Both the position numbers and the translations under genes were made by a program. A stretch of 64,000 nt of DNA from Francisellaceae bacterium (lineage in GTDB: Bacteria; Pseudomonadota; Gammaproteobacteria; UBA6186; Azoamicaceae): NCBI GenBank assembly GCA_018703155.1, contig JABJGS010000036.1, forward strand, positions 34,616-98,615, written 5' to 3'. This document shows, piece after piece, positions 8,729 through 16,674 of the stretch. The notes under the pieces were generated by a model, which had not been told where the DNA came from, did no database searches, and saw nothing but the letters and a program-made list of their open reading frames with translations. Each line of letters begins with the position of its first letter. Within the stretch, counting starts at the first letter, position 1.

Positions 8729-9922
8729 ATGACACCTGAAATAATTAACAAATATACATCCGCGATAGAGTTAATGTACCATATACATTGCAATGATTTA
8801 ATACAGTCTTTAGGACTTATAAGACAAGACCCATCTATTTTAAACTACCCAATATTTTTATCGACAAAAGCAAAACCTTTATCATCTGAAGGTGGTCATG
8901 CAGAGTCCATAACTCAGGAAGAGCTGTTCATGCTTAAAGAAATCATTCAATCTCCTGAGGTAATAGGTAAAAGTAATGCTACTGATAACTTTTTAAATTC
9001 ATCAAAAAATCAGCTCATAGAAGAAGGTAATACGCCCCTTTTATATGCGCTCTCTTTGGAAAGATTTTCCATAGTGATATCACTCTTAGAGTTTATTACC
9101 CCGGAAATGCTTGAACATCAAAATTACTACAACCTCAATTCAATGCACTTTTTGCCTTACGGCTGTCATGACATGATGCATCCCACAACAATCCCTGAAA
9201 CAGGATATTATGGCCCCCCCACACAGGACCAAGGCGTTATTGAGCACAAAAAACAGCAAATATTAACACTTGCTGAAAGCTTTATTAGAATATTAGGTGC
9301 TGCTAATTCGGCTGAAAGCACTCTTTTGGTATGCGACTGTAACCCAAGATCAACATTAGAGTATTGCCTAATGTCAGAAGATTATTTTTCAGAAATATTC
9401 ATCATTTACGCCGGCATGTTCACCGATGAAGTAAAGCTAAATATTCTATCTAACATAATAAAGAAAAATTATGATTATGATATCGACATGCTTCAGAGAA
9501 AAATGAATTTTATAATGCAAACATTTACCGACATGGGCACCCTTAGAGAGCTAAAAAACCAAATGTATTCTCCAAAATATCTTTTCAATAGGATGGGGCT
9601 TAGAAATTACATTCATAGCCAAGGAGATAACAGCGGTTACCTATCTATAGATGAAATCACCTTTATTTTTAATGAGTGTATTGCTAATACAAAAAATCTA
9701 GAAGGCCTTGCTGATGTAATCACGAATACAAAATCTCGATATGCAAGAGTAAATTCTTGGCCAGAAAATAAAGGAACACCTGCTGCAGAAAAGTATAATA
9801 CTGACTCAATGGATATGATAGGACAATTTGAAGTTGTACTGGGAGACTTGTTAGCAAGAAGTGAATCGTTAGGGGCGTCACAGCAACCTGAGCGATCCTC
9901 CAGACCAAAAATGAGTATTTAG
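8729..9922 (+). CDS. Hypothetical protein, 397 aa
   Basis: I do not recognise the family. The start is ATG with AAGGA 5 nt upstream. The protein is soluble, with no signal peptide or membrane segment. One stretch, GNTPLLYALSLERFSIVISLLEF near residue 100, resembles a single ankyrin repeat. Another, QGDNSGYLSIDE at 298-309, looks like an EF-hand calcium loop but has Gln at position 1 and Ser at position 5. The C-terminus is Ser/Arg-rich and probably disordered. It stands alone between algC and the toxin–antitoxin pair. A host-directed role is possible but unsupported. Confidence 0.7.
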   Translation: MTPEIINKYTSAIELMYHIHCNDLIQSLGLIRQDPSILNYPIFLSTKAKPLSSEGGHAESITQEELFMLKEIIQSPEVIGKSNATDNFLNSSKNQLIEEGNTPLLYALSLERFSIVISLLEFITPEMLEHQNYYNLNSMHFLPYGCHDMMHPTTIPETGYYGPPTQDQGVIEHKKQQILTLAESFIRILGAANSAESTLLVCDCNPRSTLEYCLMSEDYFSEIFIIYAGMFTDEVKLNILSNIIKKNYDYDIDMLQRKMNFIMQTFTDMGTLRELKNQMYSPKYLFNRMGLRNYIHSQGDNSGYLSIDEITFIFNECIANTKNLEGLADVITNTKSRYARVNSWPENKGTPAAEKYNTDSMDMIGQFEVVLGDLLARSESLGASQQPERSSRPKMSI

Positions 9923-10293
9923 GCAGTGGGTCCGGATTAGCTCGTGGATCTGTTAAGGAGGACTATTATTTAAATTAATTGTTTCCTGATATGATTTTCT
10001 TCACTGGGTAGGTGGAATGAAGTTATTGTAACTGATTTTTTAGTTGTGTAATTAAATGGAATCATCGTTACTATCCCCTTTGCAGCAATCTTAGAGTTTG
10101 CGTGCTTGTTGCTGAACTATGAATAATATTTTTAAGCGTCCTTGCTACTTTAGTTAATTTAATCAGGACTGACTATCCTAATTTCACTTCAGAGATAATC
10201 TTGAGACTATTAGTTGGAAGTCTAAGCTCAGCAATGTTTTGTCCCGTTATGACGAAACACTCATATGCAAGTTTACCTGCGACCAGTCATCTG
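9923..10293. other. 371-bp intergenic region, nothing recognised
   Basis: No open frame with a ribosome site, no strong hairpin and no repeat were found. The stretch lies between the end of the 397-residue orphan and the convergent end of the MNT gene. Confidence 0.5.
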
Positions 10294-10587
10294 TTATTTA
10301 ATTCTTTCATAAGACTCTTCAATTATTTTTTTGAACTCATCGCTCACACTAAAAAAATCAACAACATCAACTTTGAATGGTAAATCAGAGGCCGAAAATT
10401 GAGATTTCAATTGAGATAGCATATCTATATCAATAGACGTATTAGACACTAGCGCCAAATCTAAATCTGAATATTTTTTTAAATTTTTCCCATGAACTCT
10501 AGAACCAAAAGCCCAAACACTATGTTCTTCTGCATAATCTTTCAAAATTTTATGAATAATTTTTAAATCTTTATCATCAATGTTCAT
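10294..10587 (-). CDS. MNT-type nucleotidyltransferase antitoxin
   Basis: The 97-residue protein is a minimal nucleotidyltransferase. It shows GSR at 28-30, the metal-binding pair SDLDL with Asp41 and Asp43, and a third acidic strand KVDVVD near 72-77, the layout GSx11DxD. In HEPN–MNT (type VII) toxin–antitoxin systems this partner adds AMP to a tyrosine of the HEPN toxin and so neutralises it. It overlaps the HEPN gene upstream by 4 bp, so the two are made together. Length is normal for the family. Confidence 0.9.
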   Translation of the reverse strand: MNIDDKDLKIIHKILKDYAEEHSVWAFGSRVHGKNLKKYSDLDLALVSNTSIDIDMLSQLKSQFSASDLPFKVDVVDFFSVSDEFKKIIEESYERIK

Positions 10588-11000
10588 TCTTTATAACTTT
10601 CTAATCTAGATATGAAAAAAATCACACTTTCTACAAAGTTTGGTAATATTTCATACACTTCATCTGCCTTACTTTCATTATAAGTGTGAGATGTTATGTT
10701 ACGACGGTCACGATATTTAAACCATAGCGTTGGCTCTTCTAAAAGACCTTTCTCAGCCCCAGCTCTAATAAGATCTTTATAGTTAAAAAAATCTACCTCT
10801 TCCGCAGCCATCCCCATCTCTTTTAATTGCCTTTTCAACATTTTTATTGAAAGTTCAAAGGTATATTCGAAAGCCTGAATTGATGCTGATTTGAATTGCT
10901 TTAAAATTTCCAGATCATTAACAGCTAGCTCAGAGTTGCAGTATTGCAGGCTCTTCTCAATCTGTAATAGCGCTTTTTTTAGGGATGACAAATTCAACAT
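10584..11000 (-). CDS. HEPN toxin / nucleotidyltransferase substrate-binding protein
   Basis: This 138-residue all-helical protein is of the HI0074/HepT type. It has the motif R100-NITS-H105-T-Y107, matching RX4HXY: Arg and His form the RNase site of HEPN toxins and the Tyr is the residue AMPylated by the MNT partner in characterised pairs. It is the first gene of a two-gene unit with the MNT protein. The order toxin then antitoxin with a 4-bp overlap is standard. Target RNA is unknown. It could instead act as a non-toxic adaptor, as first proposed for HI0074. Confidence 0.88.
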   Translation of the reverse strand: MLNLSSLKKALLQIEKSLQYCNSELAVNDLEILKQFKSASIQAFEYTFELSIKMLKRQLKEMGMAAEEVDFFNYKDLIRAGAEKGLLEEPTLWFKYRDRRNITSHTYNESKADEVYEILPNFVESVIFFISRLESYKE

Positions 11001-11163
11001 AAAAAGATGCTCAGCATAAAGTTTAAGTGTTATATACTACTATTTAAACTTGTAAATTTCTATATATTTGAATATTTAGTCTAAACGGCCATGTCTCATC
11101 TAGGCTCACAGCGCCCCAAGCAGATCAACGGCCCAATCGAATGCTTAAACGCTTTTTCGATAG

Positions 11164-11375
11164 TTGGCACACTCGAATCTACTTGTGAATAGATTCCTTG
11201 AAATACCACAGGTGCGAGCCAGTGCCACGGCTAGAAATAACTATGTCTTACACTGTGCAGCTGAAAATGGTCTTCTTGATATTGTGAAATACCGCAGGTG
11301 CGAACTGCCACAGCTAAAGATAAACGCGCCTCGATGGAAAGACAGAATGTGAAGGGATACTTAAGTGCTGGATAA
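11164..11375 (+). pseudogene. Ankyrin-repeat gene relic
   Basis: The plus strand encodes VNRFLEIPQVRASATARNN followed by YVLHCAAENGLLDIV, a typical ankyrin unit of the NRLLEIP..R..AA kind seen in amoeba-associated bacteria. The next unit restarts in another frame at 11286 as EIPQVRTATAKDK and stops at 11375. Comparing the two units, the join lacks the 13 bases GAATAGATTCCTT between two GAA copies, which explains the frameshift by a deletion between short direct repeats. No upstream start or ribosome site is left. Confidence 0.7.
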
Positions 11376-11500
11376 GAGGTAATCCTGCCAGCAATAATAG
11401 TGATATTCACTACCCACAATGCAACAACAACTCGAATAAGCTTGTCTATATTGACAGGTATAATACACCAAGGACTATCATGCAGGATGCAGAGATGTAG

Positions 11501-11617
11501 TTAAATGATCACTGGAAGGACATGAGCATTCGTGGTTGTGGACCCAATGAAAAATTTGATTGGTTTAAGGAGAAAGCACGTTGGGACTATGTTGCCATCT
11601 CCTTTCCGGGAGGTTAA
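11501..11617 (+). pseudogene. Possible C-terminal remnant of an unknown gene
   Basis: An open stretch after a stop at 11498-11500 reads LNDHWKDMSIRGCGPNEKFD and then WFKEKARWDYVAISFPGG before TAA. Its amino-acid and codon composition look coding and its G+C is higher than the flanks, but it has no start. I do not recognise the family. Confidence 0.35.
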
Positions 11618-11626
11618 ATCATATAA

Positions 11627-12349
11627 TTATGGCTGAAGCTTCCGAAATATTTCTGAACTAAGCCTGTCACCAAGAACATTTCTAACTTCAGTAGTCGCTC
11701 CACTCGTTGACCCAGCTATATTTATTGTTTGTTGTAACTCTAACATGGGAAGCATAGCTTTCCCTGTTACTAATCCCTCTACATTTAAATCTGAACCGCC
11801 AGTGCCACTACCACCCTCATTGATCACAGCTAAAGAGGACATCCTCGCACCAGCAACAAAGGAAGTCACACTACCATCATGAGTAACCGAGGATGAAGCA
11901 TCATCGCGCACAGATGAAGATGGCGTACTATGCCTTTCAATCATTTCTACGGCTTTCGCTGGATCTATAGGTTTGGTACTAAAGAAATCATCCATTCCTA
12001 GCTCTCGTGCCTTAAGATGTGCTTCCAGACTATAGCCAGGATCATCAGGGCAAAAATCGGTGCTTAAGCCAACAAATACTGTTTCTGACTCTGGGAACAT
12101 TCTCTTGTGTTCATGGACAACATCGACCCCCTTCCTTGTATCAGTAACAAGTAAATTGTTGTCCATCAAGGCTATAACCACATTTTGCTCTCTTAGAACC
12201 TTCAGAGCATCATCAGATGTTCCAGCTTCTACAACCTCGTAACTCAAATCCAATTTTTTAAGTGCGGCCCTAGTATATGCTCCTGCTGTACGACTCATCA
12301 TTAACGAATCATCAAGTATTAATACTACTTCTTTACCATCTCCAGACAT
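11627..12349 (-). CDS. Orphan receiver-domain protein with Ser/Gly-rich tail
   Basis: I chose the ATG at 12347-12349, which follows AGGGGTAAG, over an upstream in-frame ATG ending at 12403. The 240-residue product has a complete response-regulator receiver fold: acidic pair Asp13-Asp14, phospho-acceptor Asp63 in ALMDNNL, Ser/Thr96-97 and Lys126 in STKPID. The segment between strand 4 and the Lys is longer than usual. After residue 135 there is no DNA-binding or enzymatic domain, only a Ser/Thr/Gly-rich region and a short C-terminus. No histidine kinase is adjacent. It may act through protein contacts, as single-domain receivers do, but its partner is unknown. Confidence 0.8.
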   Translation of the reverse strand: MSGDGKEVVLILDDSLMMSRTAGAYTRAALKKLDLSYEVVEAGTSDDALKVLREQNVVIALMDNNLLVTDTRKGVDVVHEHKRMFPESETVFVGLSTDFCPDDPGYSLEAHLKARELGMDDFFSTKPIDPAKAVEMIERHSTPSSSVRDDASSSVTHDGSVTSFVAGARMSSLAVINEGGSGTGGSDLNVEGLVTGKAMLPMLELQQTINIAGSTSGATTEVRNVLGDRLSSEIFRKLQP

Positions 12350-12569
12350 CGTCTTACCCCTAACTAAATTAAATGATGCAATATAATATCTGTGTGATAA
12401 CACTTATTATTATCTAGCGTAACGAGAATCATTATACTATAAGCAACAATAGTAATCAAACCAACTACAGGTGTATGGAGCTATAATGTTTTCAAAATTT
12501 AAAATTTACTTCTCAGAGATTACTTCCAGATTAAATTATTTACTTCCAACTCAGATTTGATGAAACTTT

Positions 12570-13118
12570 CTATCTTATTTTAACCCCATCATTTAATGTT
12601 CTAATATGGGCAACTGCTTTCTGCTTTCCAATTTTGTATATATCAAGATACTCTATTTCTTCGTGAGTCTGCATATCAACTTTGATCAGTGCGCTATAAT
12701 AGTGATAAATATAATTTCCATAACGAAAACTAAGTAACATTCCACCGCCACCTGAAAAAGGAAAGCGCATCAAAATAATTTCATCATTCTGATATTGGCT
12801 AATCTGTAGTGGTTTTTCAAAATCATCAACATCGCTGACATCATCAATTTTTTTTATTTTTGCATAGCCTTGAGGGTAGCTCATCTCAATCTTCCCAGGT
12901 TTGCCAAAACGATATTGTAATTCTGTTGGCTCAAACTCTGTTTTTGCACAAAAACTTATATATTTTCCATTTAATGTTGCTGAACTTAAAAAAGTATACT
13001 GTTCTGAATCGCAAAGACTAATTGAGCCCGGCATCGCATAACTACTACTTGAAAAAAAAACAAATAAAATAACAATTAAAAATTTTAAATTATGCATGCA
13101 ATATAACCTTTTGCACAT
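12570..13118 (-). CDS. Secreted hypothetical protein
   Basis: The reading frame has 182 codons; the more plausible start is Met8 (codon ending at 13097), which begins a clean signal peptide MHNLKFLIVILFVFFSSSSYA with cleavage before MPG. The mature part of about 150 residues contains three cysteines, a Gly-rich turn (FSGGGGM) and alternating hydrophobic residues suggesting beta strands. It follows pyrE by 6 bp on the same strand and may be cotranscribed. I do not recognise the family. Confidence 0.7.
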   Translation of the reverse strand: MCKRLYCMHNLKFLIVILFVFFSSSSYAMPGSISLCDSEQYTFLSSATLNGKYISFCAKTEFEPTELQYRFGKPGKIEMSYPQGYAKIKKIDDVSDVDDFEKPLQISQYQNDEIILMRFPFSGGGGMLLSFRYGNYIYHYYSALIKVDMQTHEEIEYLDIYKIGKQKAVAHIRTLNDGVKIR

Positions 13119-13124
13119 CCATGA

Positions 13125-13769
13125 CTATAGCGCACAATATTCTTCTTTATACTGCTCAACTAAAGATTTCAGATCTGCACTCATATTATTAGATACATAT
13201 TTAAAAACATCATTAGCAGTAATTATGGGATATACCTTGATATCATAATCTTGCTCAATTTGGGTAATAGCCGTGATTTCTTTATCGCCTCGCTCCATTC
13301 GGTCTAAAGCAATCACTATTCCTGTAACTCTTGCATCTTTATTCTTATTGATAAGGTCTAATGATTCGCGAATAGCTGTACCTTTAGTAATAACATCATC
13401 AACAATCACAATATTACCTGTAAGATTTGCCCCAACTAAATCTCCACCTTCACCATGATCTTTTGACTCTTTACGATGAAATGCATATTCAGCATTTTTG
13501 TTAACACTCTGTGCAACACTCATGGCTGTAGCAACAGCTAGTGGGATCCCTTTATATGCTGGACCATAGATAACGTCATACTTTAAATTAAGACTTATTA
13601 ATTTTTCAGCATAACAGGCTCCAAGAATATTTAATGATGCACCACTGCAAATATTTCCCATATTAAAAAAATATGGACTAATTCTGCCTGATTTTAGAGT
13701 GAAATTGCCAAATTGTAATGCCTCATGTTTAATAACATGCGCAATAAATTCTTGCTTCAAACTATCCAT
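13125..13769 (-). CDS. pyrE: Orotate phosphoribosyltransferase
   Basis: Fifth step of pyrimidine synthesis, joining orotate to PRPP. The 214-residue protein has the PRPP-binding signature IVIVDDVITKGTA near residue 122, the flexible loop FHRKESKDHGEGG near 92-104, and the N-terminal KSGRISPYFFNMG. Length is standard. It has its own promoter region shared with the divergent ABC operon (13770-13889). A small secreted-protein gene follows closely. Confidence 0.96.
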   Translation of the reverse strand: MDSLKQEFIAHVIKHEALQFGNFTLKSGRISPYFFNMGNICSGASLNILGACYAEKLISLNLKYDVIYGPAYKGIPLAVATAMSVAQSVNKNAEYAFHRKESKDHGEGGDLVGANLTGNIVIVDDVITKGTAIRESLDLINKNKDARVTGIVIALDRMERGDKEITAITQIEQDYDIKVYPIITANDVFKYVSNNMSADLKSLVEQYKEEYCAL

Positions 13770-13889
13770 TTACATAACCTATTTTAACTATGCAAATAGT
13801 ATTGCATTGCAGCTTTAAAAAATAAAGCTTATCTTTGTAGGTAAATACTTGAATGGATTTAACTTATTTACTCAACTATAATATGAGCA

Positions 13890-14627
13890 ATGGATATGAA
13901 ACTTGACATCAATAACCTAACTGTAGGTTACGTTGATAAGGATATTATCAAAAACCTAAATTGTACCCTCAGCCAAGGGGATGTCCTAGCCTTAATTGGT
14001 TCTAATGGCTCAGGAAAATCAACGCTTTTAAACACTATCGCTGGATTAAAACAACCAGTGTCCGGTATCATTGCAACCAATAGCCTCTCCATAACTCACC
14101 AACGACATGAGTACAATAGCTGTCTTGGCTATGCGCCTGAGCGTGCCCCTTTGTTCTATGAGCAAAACATTACCCAATATCTTAGCTATGTTGCTAAAAT
14201 TAGAAAATTTCCCAACCCCAAAACTCGTATAAAAAATATCTTGCTTAAATTAAACCTCTGGGAACAGCGTAACGAGCGTATATCACAGCTATCAAAGGGC
14301 ACCAAGCAACGAATTAATCTTGCTCAGTCTATCCTGCATTATCCTAAAATATTGCTACTAGATGAACCCAGCCAAGGATTAGACGCTCAAGAGTGCGAAC
14401 GCCTTTACGCACACATCAAAAAGCATAGTCAACATATGCTAGTGATTTTAGCAACTCATGACCAACATGAAGTTACTTTACTATGTAATAAAGTTTTACT
14501 TTTAGATAGCACCGAACCTAAAGTAATGAATATCAACGATGCTCTCAATAATATAAATGAGACATTTAGTGAAGTGGCGGTGACACGAATGGGTGTAAAA
14601 GATGATACTAAATATAACCAAGCATGA
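13890..14627 (+). CDS. ABC transporter ATP-binding protein (Gld/CcmA-like)
   Basis: The 245-residue ATPase has Walker A GSNGSGKST at 37-45, the signature LSKGTKQR, Walker B ILLLDEPSQGLD and the H-loop ATHD. The CcmA/NatA-like sequence points to an ABC-2 exporter. Two ATGs, at 13890 and 13896, could be the start; neither has a strong ribosome site. It is the first of three overlapping genes: the permease starts 26 bp before its stop. The set (ATPase, ABC-2 permease, GldG-like protein) matches GldA-GldF-GldG of Bacteroidetes and its proteobacterial relatives; the substrate is unknown. Confidence 0.9.
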   Translation: MDMKLDINNLTVGYVDKDIIKNLNCTLSQGDVLALIGSNGSGKSTLLNTIAGLKQPVSGIIATNSLSITHQRHEYNSCLGYAPERAPLFYEQNITQYLSYVAKIRKFPNPKTRIKNILLKLNLWEQRNERISQLSKGTKQRINLAQSILHYPKILLLDEPSQGLDAQECERLYAHIKKHSQHMLVILATHDQHEVTLLCNKVLLLDSTEPKVMNINDALNNINETFSEVAVTRMGVKDDTKYNQA

Positions 14628-15360
14628 AATTAGCTTAAATTTTCTGACAAAAAGAATATGGTTAGCCTTGGCTTGTACTACTGTTATTTTTAGTTTGTTA
14701 TACCAATGGCTATTAAAACAATTTATTATTGTTTCACAGGCTCATATTCTTGAAGGCACGCATATGGGGGTCACGGAGGAAATATTACATCCTTACTTTG
14801 CTTGGCTAGCAATCTTTCTCATGTGTACGTTACCTATACTCACTGGCTACAGTATTATAAAAGACAGAAAATCTGGTGTTTTTTTACTATATCAGCTTGC
14901 CCCTATCAATCTGTCAAAATATTTATTAGGCCACTTTAGTGCCAAGATTACTCTAAGTTACATAGTAATATCATTTTTATCTCTACTACCATGCATTATT
15001 GCTATAGATACACACGTAGACATTTTACAATTAGCAAGTGCTTACATTGGTATTATTTTACTAGCAACATGCATAATTAGCATCAGTACACTTTCTGCAG
15101 TAATTGCTAGCAATATTATTTCAGCCATGGGTATAACATATCTTATTATTGTCAGCTTAACCCTATTAGAATGGTGTGCTCAGTTCACCAATGAGTACTA
15201 CTATATAATCAAATCTATCGCCCTGTTATCTCCGATAAAAAACTTCTTATCTGGAAATATTTTTGCTGTTGACATCTTATATTATGTATATATTAGCGCC
15301 GTATGCCTAATCCTTGCTGTTGCCATATTAAACTCAAAAGAAGATAGACATGGATATTAA
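14602..15360 (+). CDS. ABC-2 type permease
   Basis: The 252-residue integral membrane protein has about six hydrophobic segments, starting near residues 21-40, 68-86, 114-131, 138-160, 170-190 and 225-247. The stretch ILTGYSIIKDRKSGVFLLY resembles the region before helix 3 of ABC-2 permeases (GldF/NosY type). It overlaps the ATPase gene by 26 bp and the next gene by 11 bp, so the three are translated together. It forms the membrane channel of the exporter. Confidence 0.85.
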   Translation: MILNITKHEISLNFLTKRIWLALACTTVIFSLLYQWLLKQFIIVSQAHILEGTHMGVTEEILHPYFAWLAIFLMCTLPILTGYSIIKDRKSGVFLLYQLAPINLSKYLLGHFSAKITLSYIVISFLSLLPCIIAIDTHVDILQLASAYIGIILLATCIISISTLSAVIASNIISAMGITYLIIVSLTLLEWCAQFTNEYYYIIKSIALLSPIKNFLSGNIFAVDILYYVYISAVCLILAVAILNSKEDRHGY

Positions 15361-16609
15361 AAAACCCTTAATTTATATAAGCATATTATCCACCATTTTA
15401 TCTATTTGCTTATATTATGATCGCTACGCGTTATATTTTGATGCAACGCAAAATAAGACTCATGTTCTGTCGAGTAAAGCTCTGAGTGTTTTAAAGGATT
15501 TCGATAGCCCTGTACTCATCGATGTATATACTCCAGACATTAAACTACTCAACCAAGTAAAAGATGAACTTTCTATTTATGAACATTCTAGTAATAATTC
15601 TTTAATCATCTCTTATAATAATAATGCCCCTAGCATTGATATAGTTAAAAATCCATATTTACAATCAGCGCACCTACTAGTAGCTAGCTATAACGGACAT
15701 CAACAATATCTTAATATTCAAAAACACATTATCAGTGAAAGCAATTTTATAAAAATGCTAGAGACTTTGAGACTGCAGAATAATAACTGGATAGTTTTTA
15801 CTAGTGGTAACGGTGAACGCAATCCATTTAGTAACGATGATAAAGAAGTTGGGCTCTTAATGTCACAACTACAGCAACAAGGGCTCAATGTCGCTAACTT
15901 TAACCTTACTGATTTATCATCAATTCCAACGAACACCAATCTGTTGGTTATTGCTGGTGCTAGCATCGAATTACCTGACCATTCAAAAAATATTCTTAGA
16001 ACATTTGTGCAAAATAAAGGCAGCATCCTATGGCTAGTTCAGCCAGGCAAATCAGAAACTTTCAACTTCCTTAATGATATAATTCCTATTCGTGTGGATG
16101 ATACGATTAGCGTTGACAAAGAATATCAAAAATATGGCTTACCTTCTCCAGGGGTGGTCCTTGGTCATACTAATGAACAGCATTCTACTTATACTTTTGC
16201 AAGCTCACTGAATTTATTCCCTTGGGCACACAAACTTAGTTCAATCCAAAACTATGATGATTGGAATATAAGTAATATTATCCAAGGAAATAATTCTGAC
16301 ATACTAGCTATCGAGGCAAGTAGGGGTAAACAACATATAGTGGTTTTAGGCTCTGTAGACTTCATCAATAATGGAGTTATTGAAAATTATTCTAATTTAA
16401 ATACTATTATGAACATAATAAGATGGCAGCATATGTCACAGAAACCAATCATCTTACCGAGCAACAATCACACTAACTTTGTAATATCAGATTTGCATGC
16501 ATTTATGATAGAATATGTTTTTCGTATTATCATACCTATAATACTTCTTAGCCCAGTAATATTTAGGGGTATAAAGCACATAAGGCGCAGGCGACGTGTG
16601 TGCCAATGA
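15350..16609 (+). CDS. GldG-like auxiliary component of ABC exporter
   Basis: The 419-residue protein has one N-terminal membrane helix (residues 5-25), a large periplasmic part and a C-terminal helix (about 385-405) followed by an Arg-rich cytoplasmic tail. The central stretch VFTSGNGERNPF with the following QLQQQGLNVANFNLTDL and the LLVIAGASIELPDHSKN segment match the GldG/DUF4350-type periplasmic domain. In Bacteroidetes GldAFG supports gliding; in proteobacteria the role is undefined. It overlaps the permease by 11 bp. metK follows 65 bp later. Confidence 0.8.
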   Translation: MDIKKPLIYISILSTILSICLYYDRYALYFDATQNKTHVLSSKALSVLKDFDSPVLIDVYTPDIKLLNQVKDELSIYEHSSNNSLIISYNNNAPSIDIVKNPYLQSAHLLVASYNGHQQYLNIQKHIISESNFIKMLETLRLQNNNWIVFTSGNGERNPFSNDDKEVGLLMSQLQQQGLNVANFNLTDLSSIPTNTNLLVIAGASIELPDHSKNILRTFVQNKGSILWLVQPGKSETFNFLNDIIPIRVDDTISVDKEYQKYGLPSPGVVLGHTNEQHSTYTFASSLNLFPWAHKLSSIQNYDDWNISNIIQGNNSDILAIEASRGKQHIVVLGSVDFINNGVIENYSNLNTIMNIIRWQHMSQKPIILPSNNHTNFVISDLHAFMIEYVFRIIIPIILLSPVIFRGIKHIRRRRRVCQ

Positions 16610-16674
16610 AGTAATGTAGTTGCTTTATTAGCGGTCATACCCATAGTATACTCAACAAAAAGAGGGATATTTTT

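Larger units (their letters stand above)
11001..11626. other. 626-bp region of decayed coding sequence
   Basis: No intact gene is present. The stretch has higher G+C than its surroundings and contains an ankyrin-repeat relic (11164-11375) and a short coding-like tail (11501-11617), both listed separately. It looks like the remains of one or two lost accessory genes between the toxin–antitoxin pair and the receiver protein. Confidence 0.55.

Noticed and set aside
10201..10383. 60-codon plus-strand frame near the MNT gene
   Set aside because: It runs into the antisense of the well-supported MNT gene and has no start signals.
16610..16674. SAM riboswitch ahead of metK
   Set aside because: The leader is only 65 bp and shows no SAM-I, SAM-II or SAM-IV elements or terminator stem.
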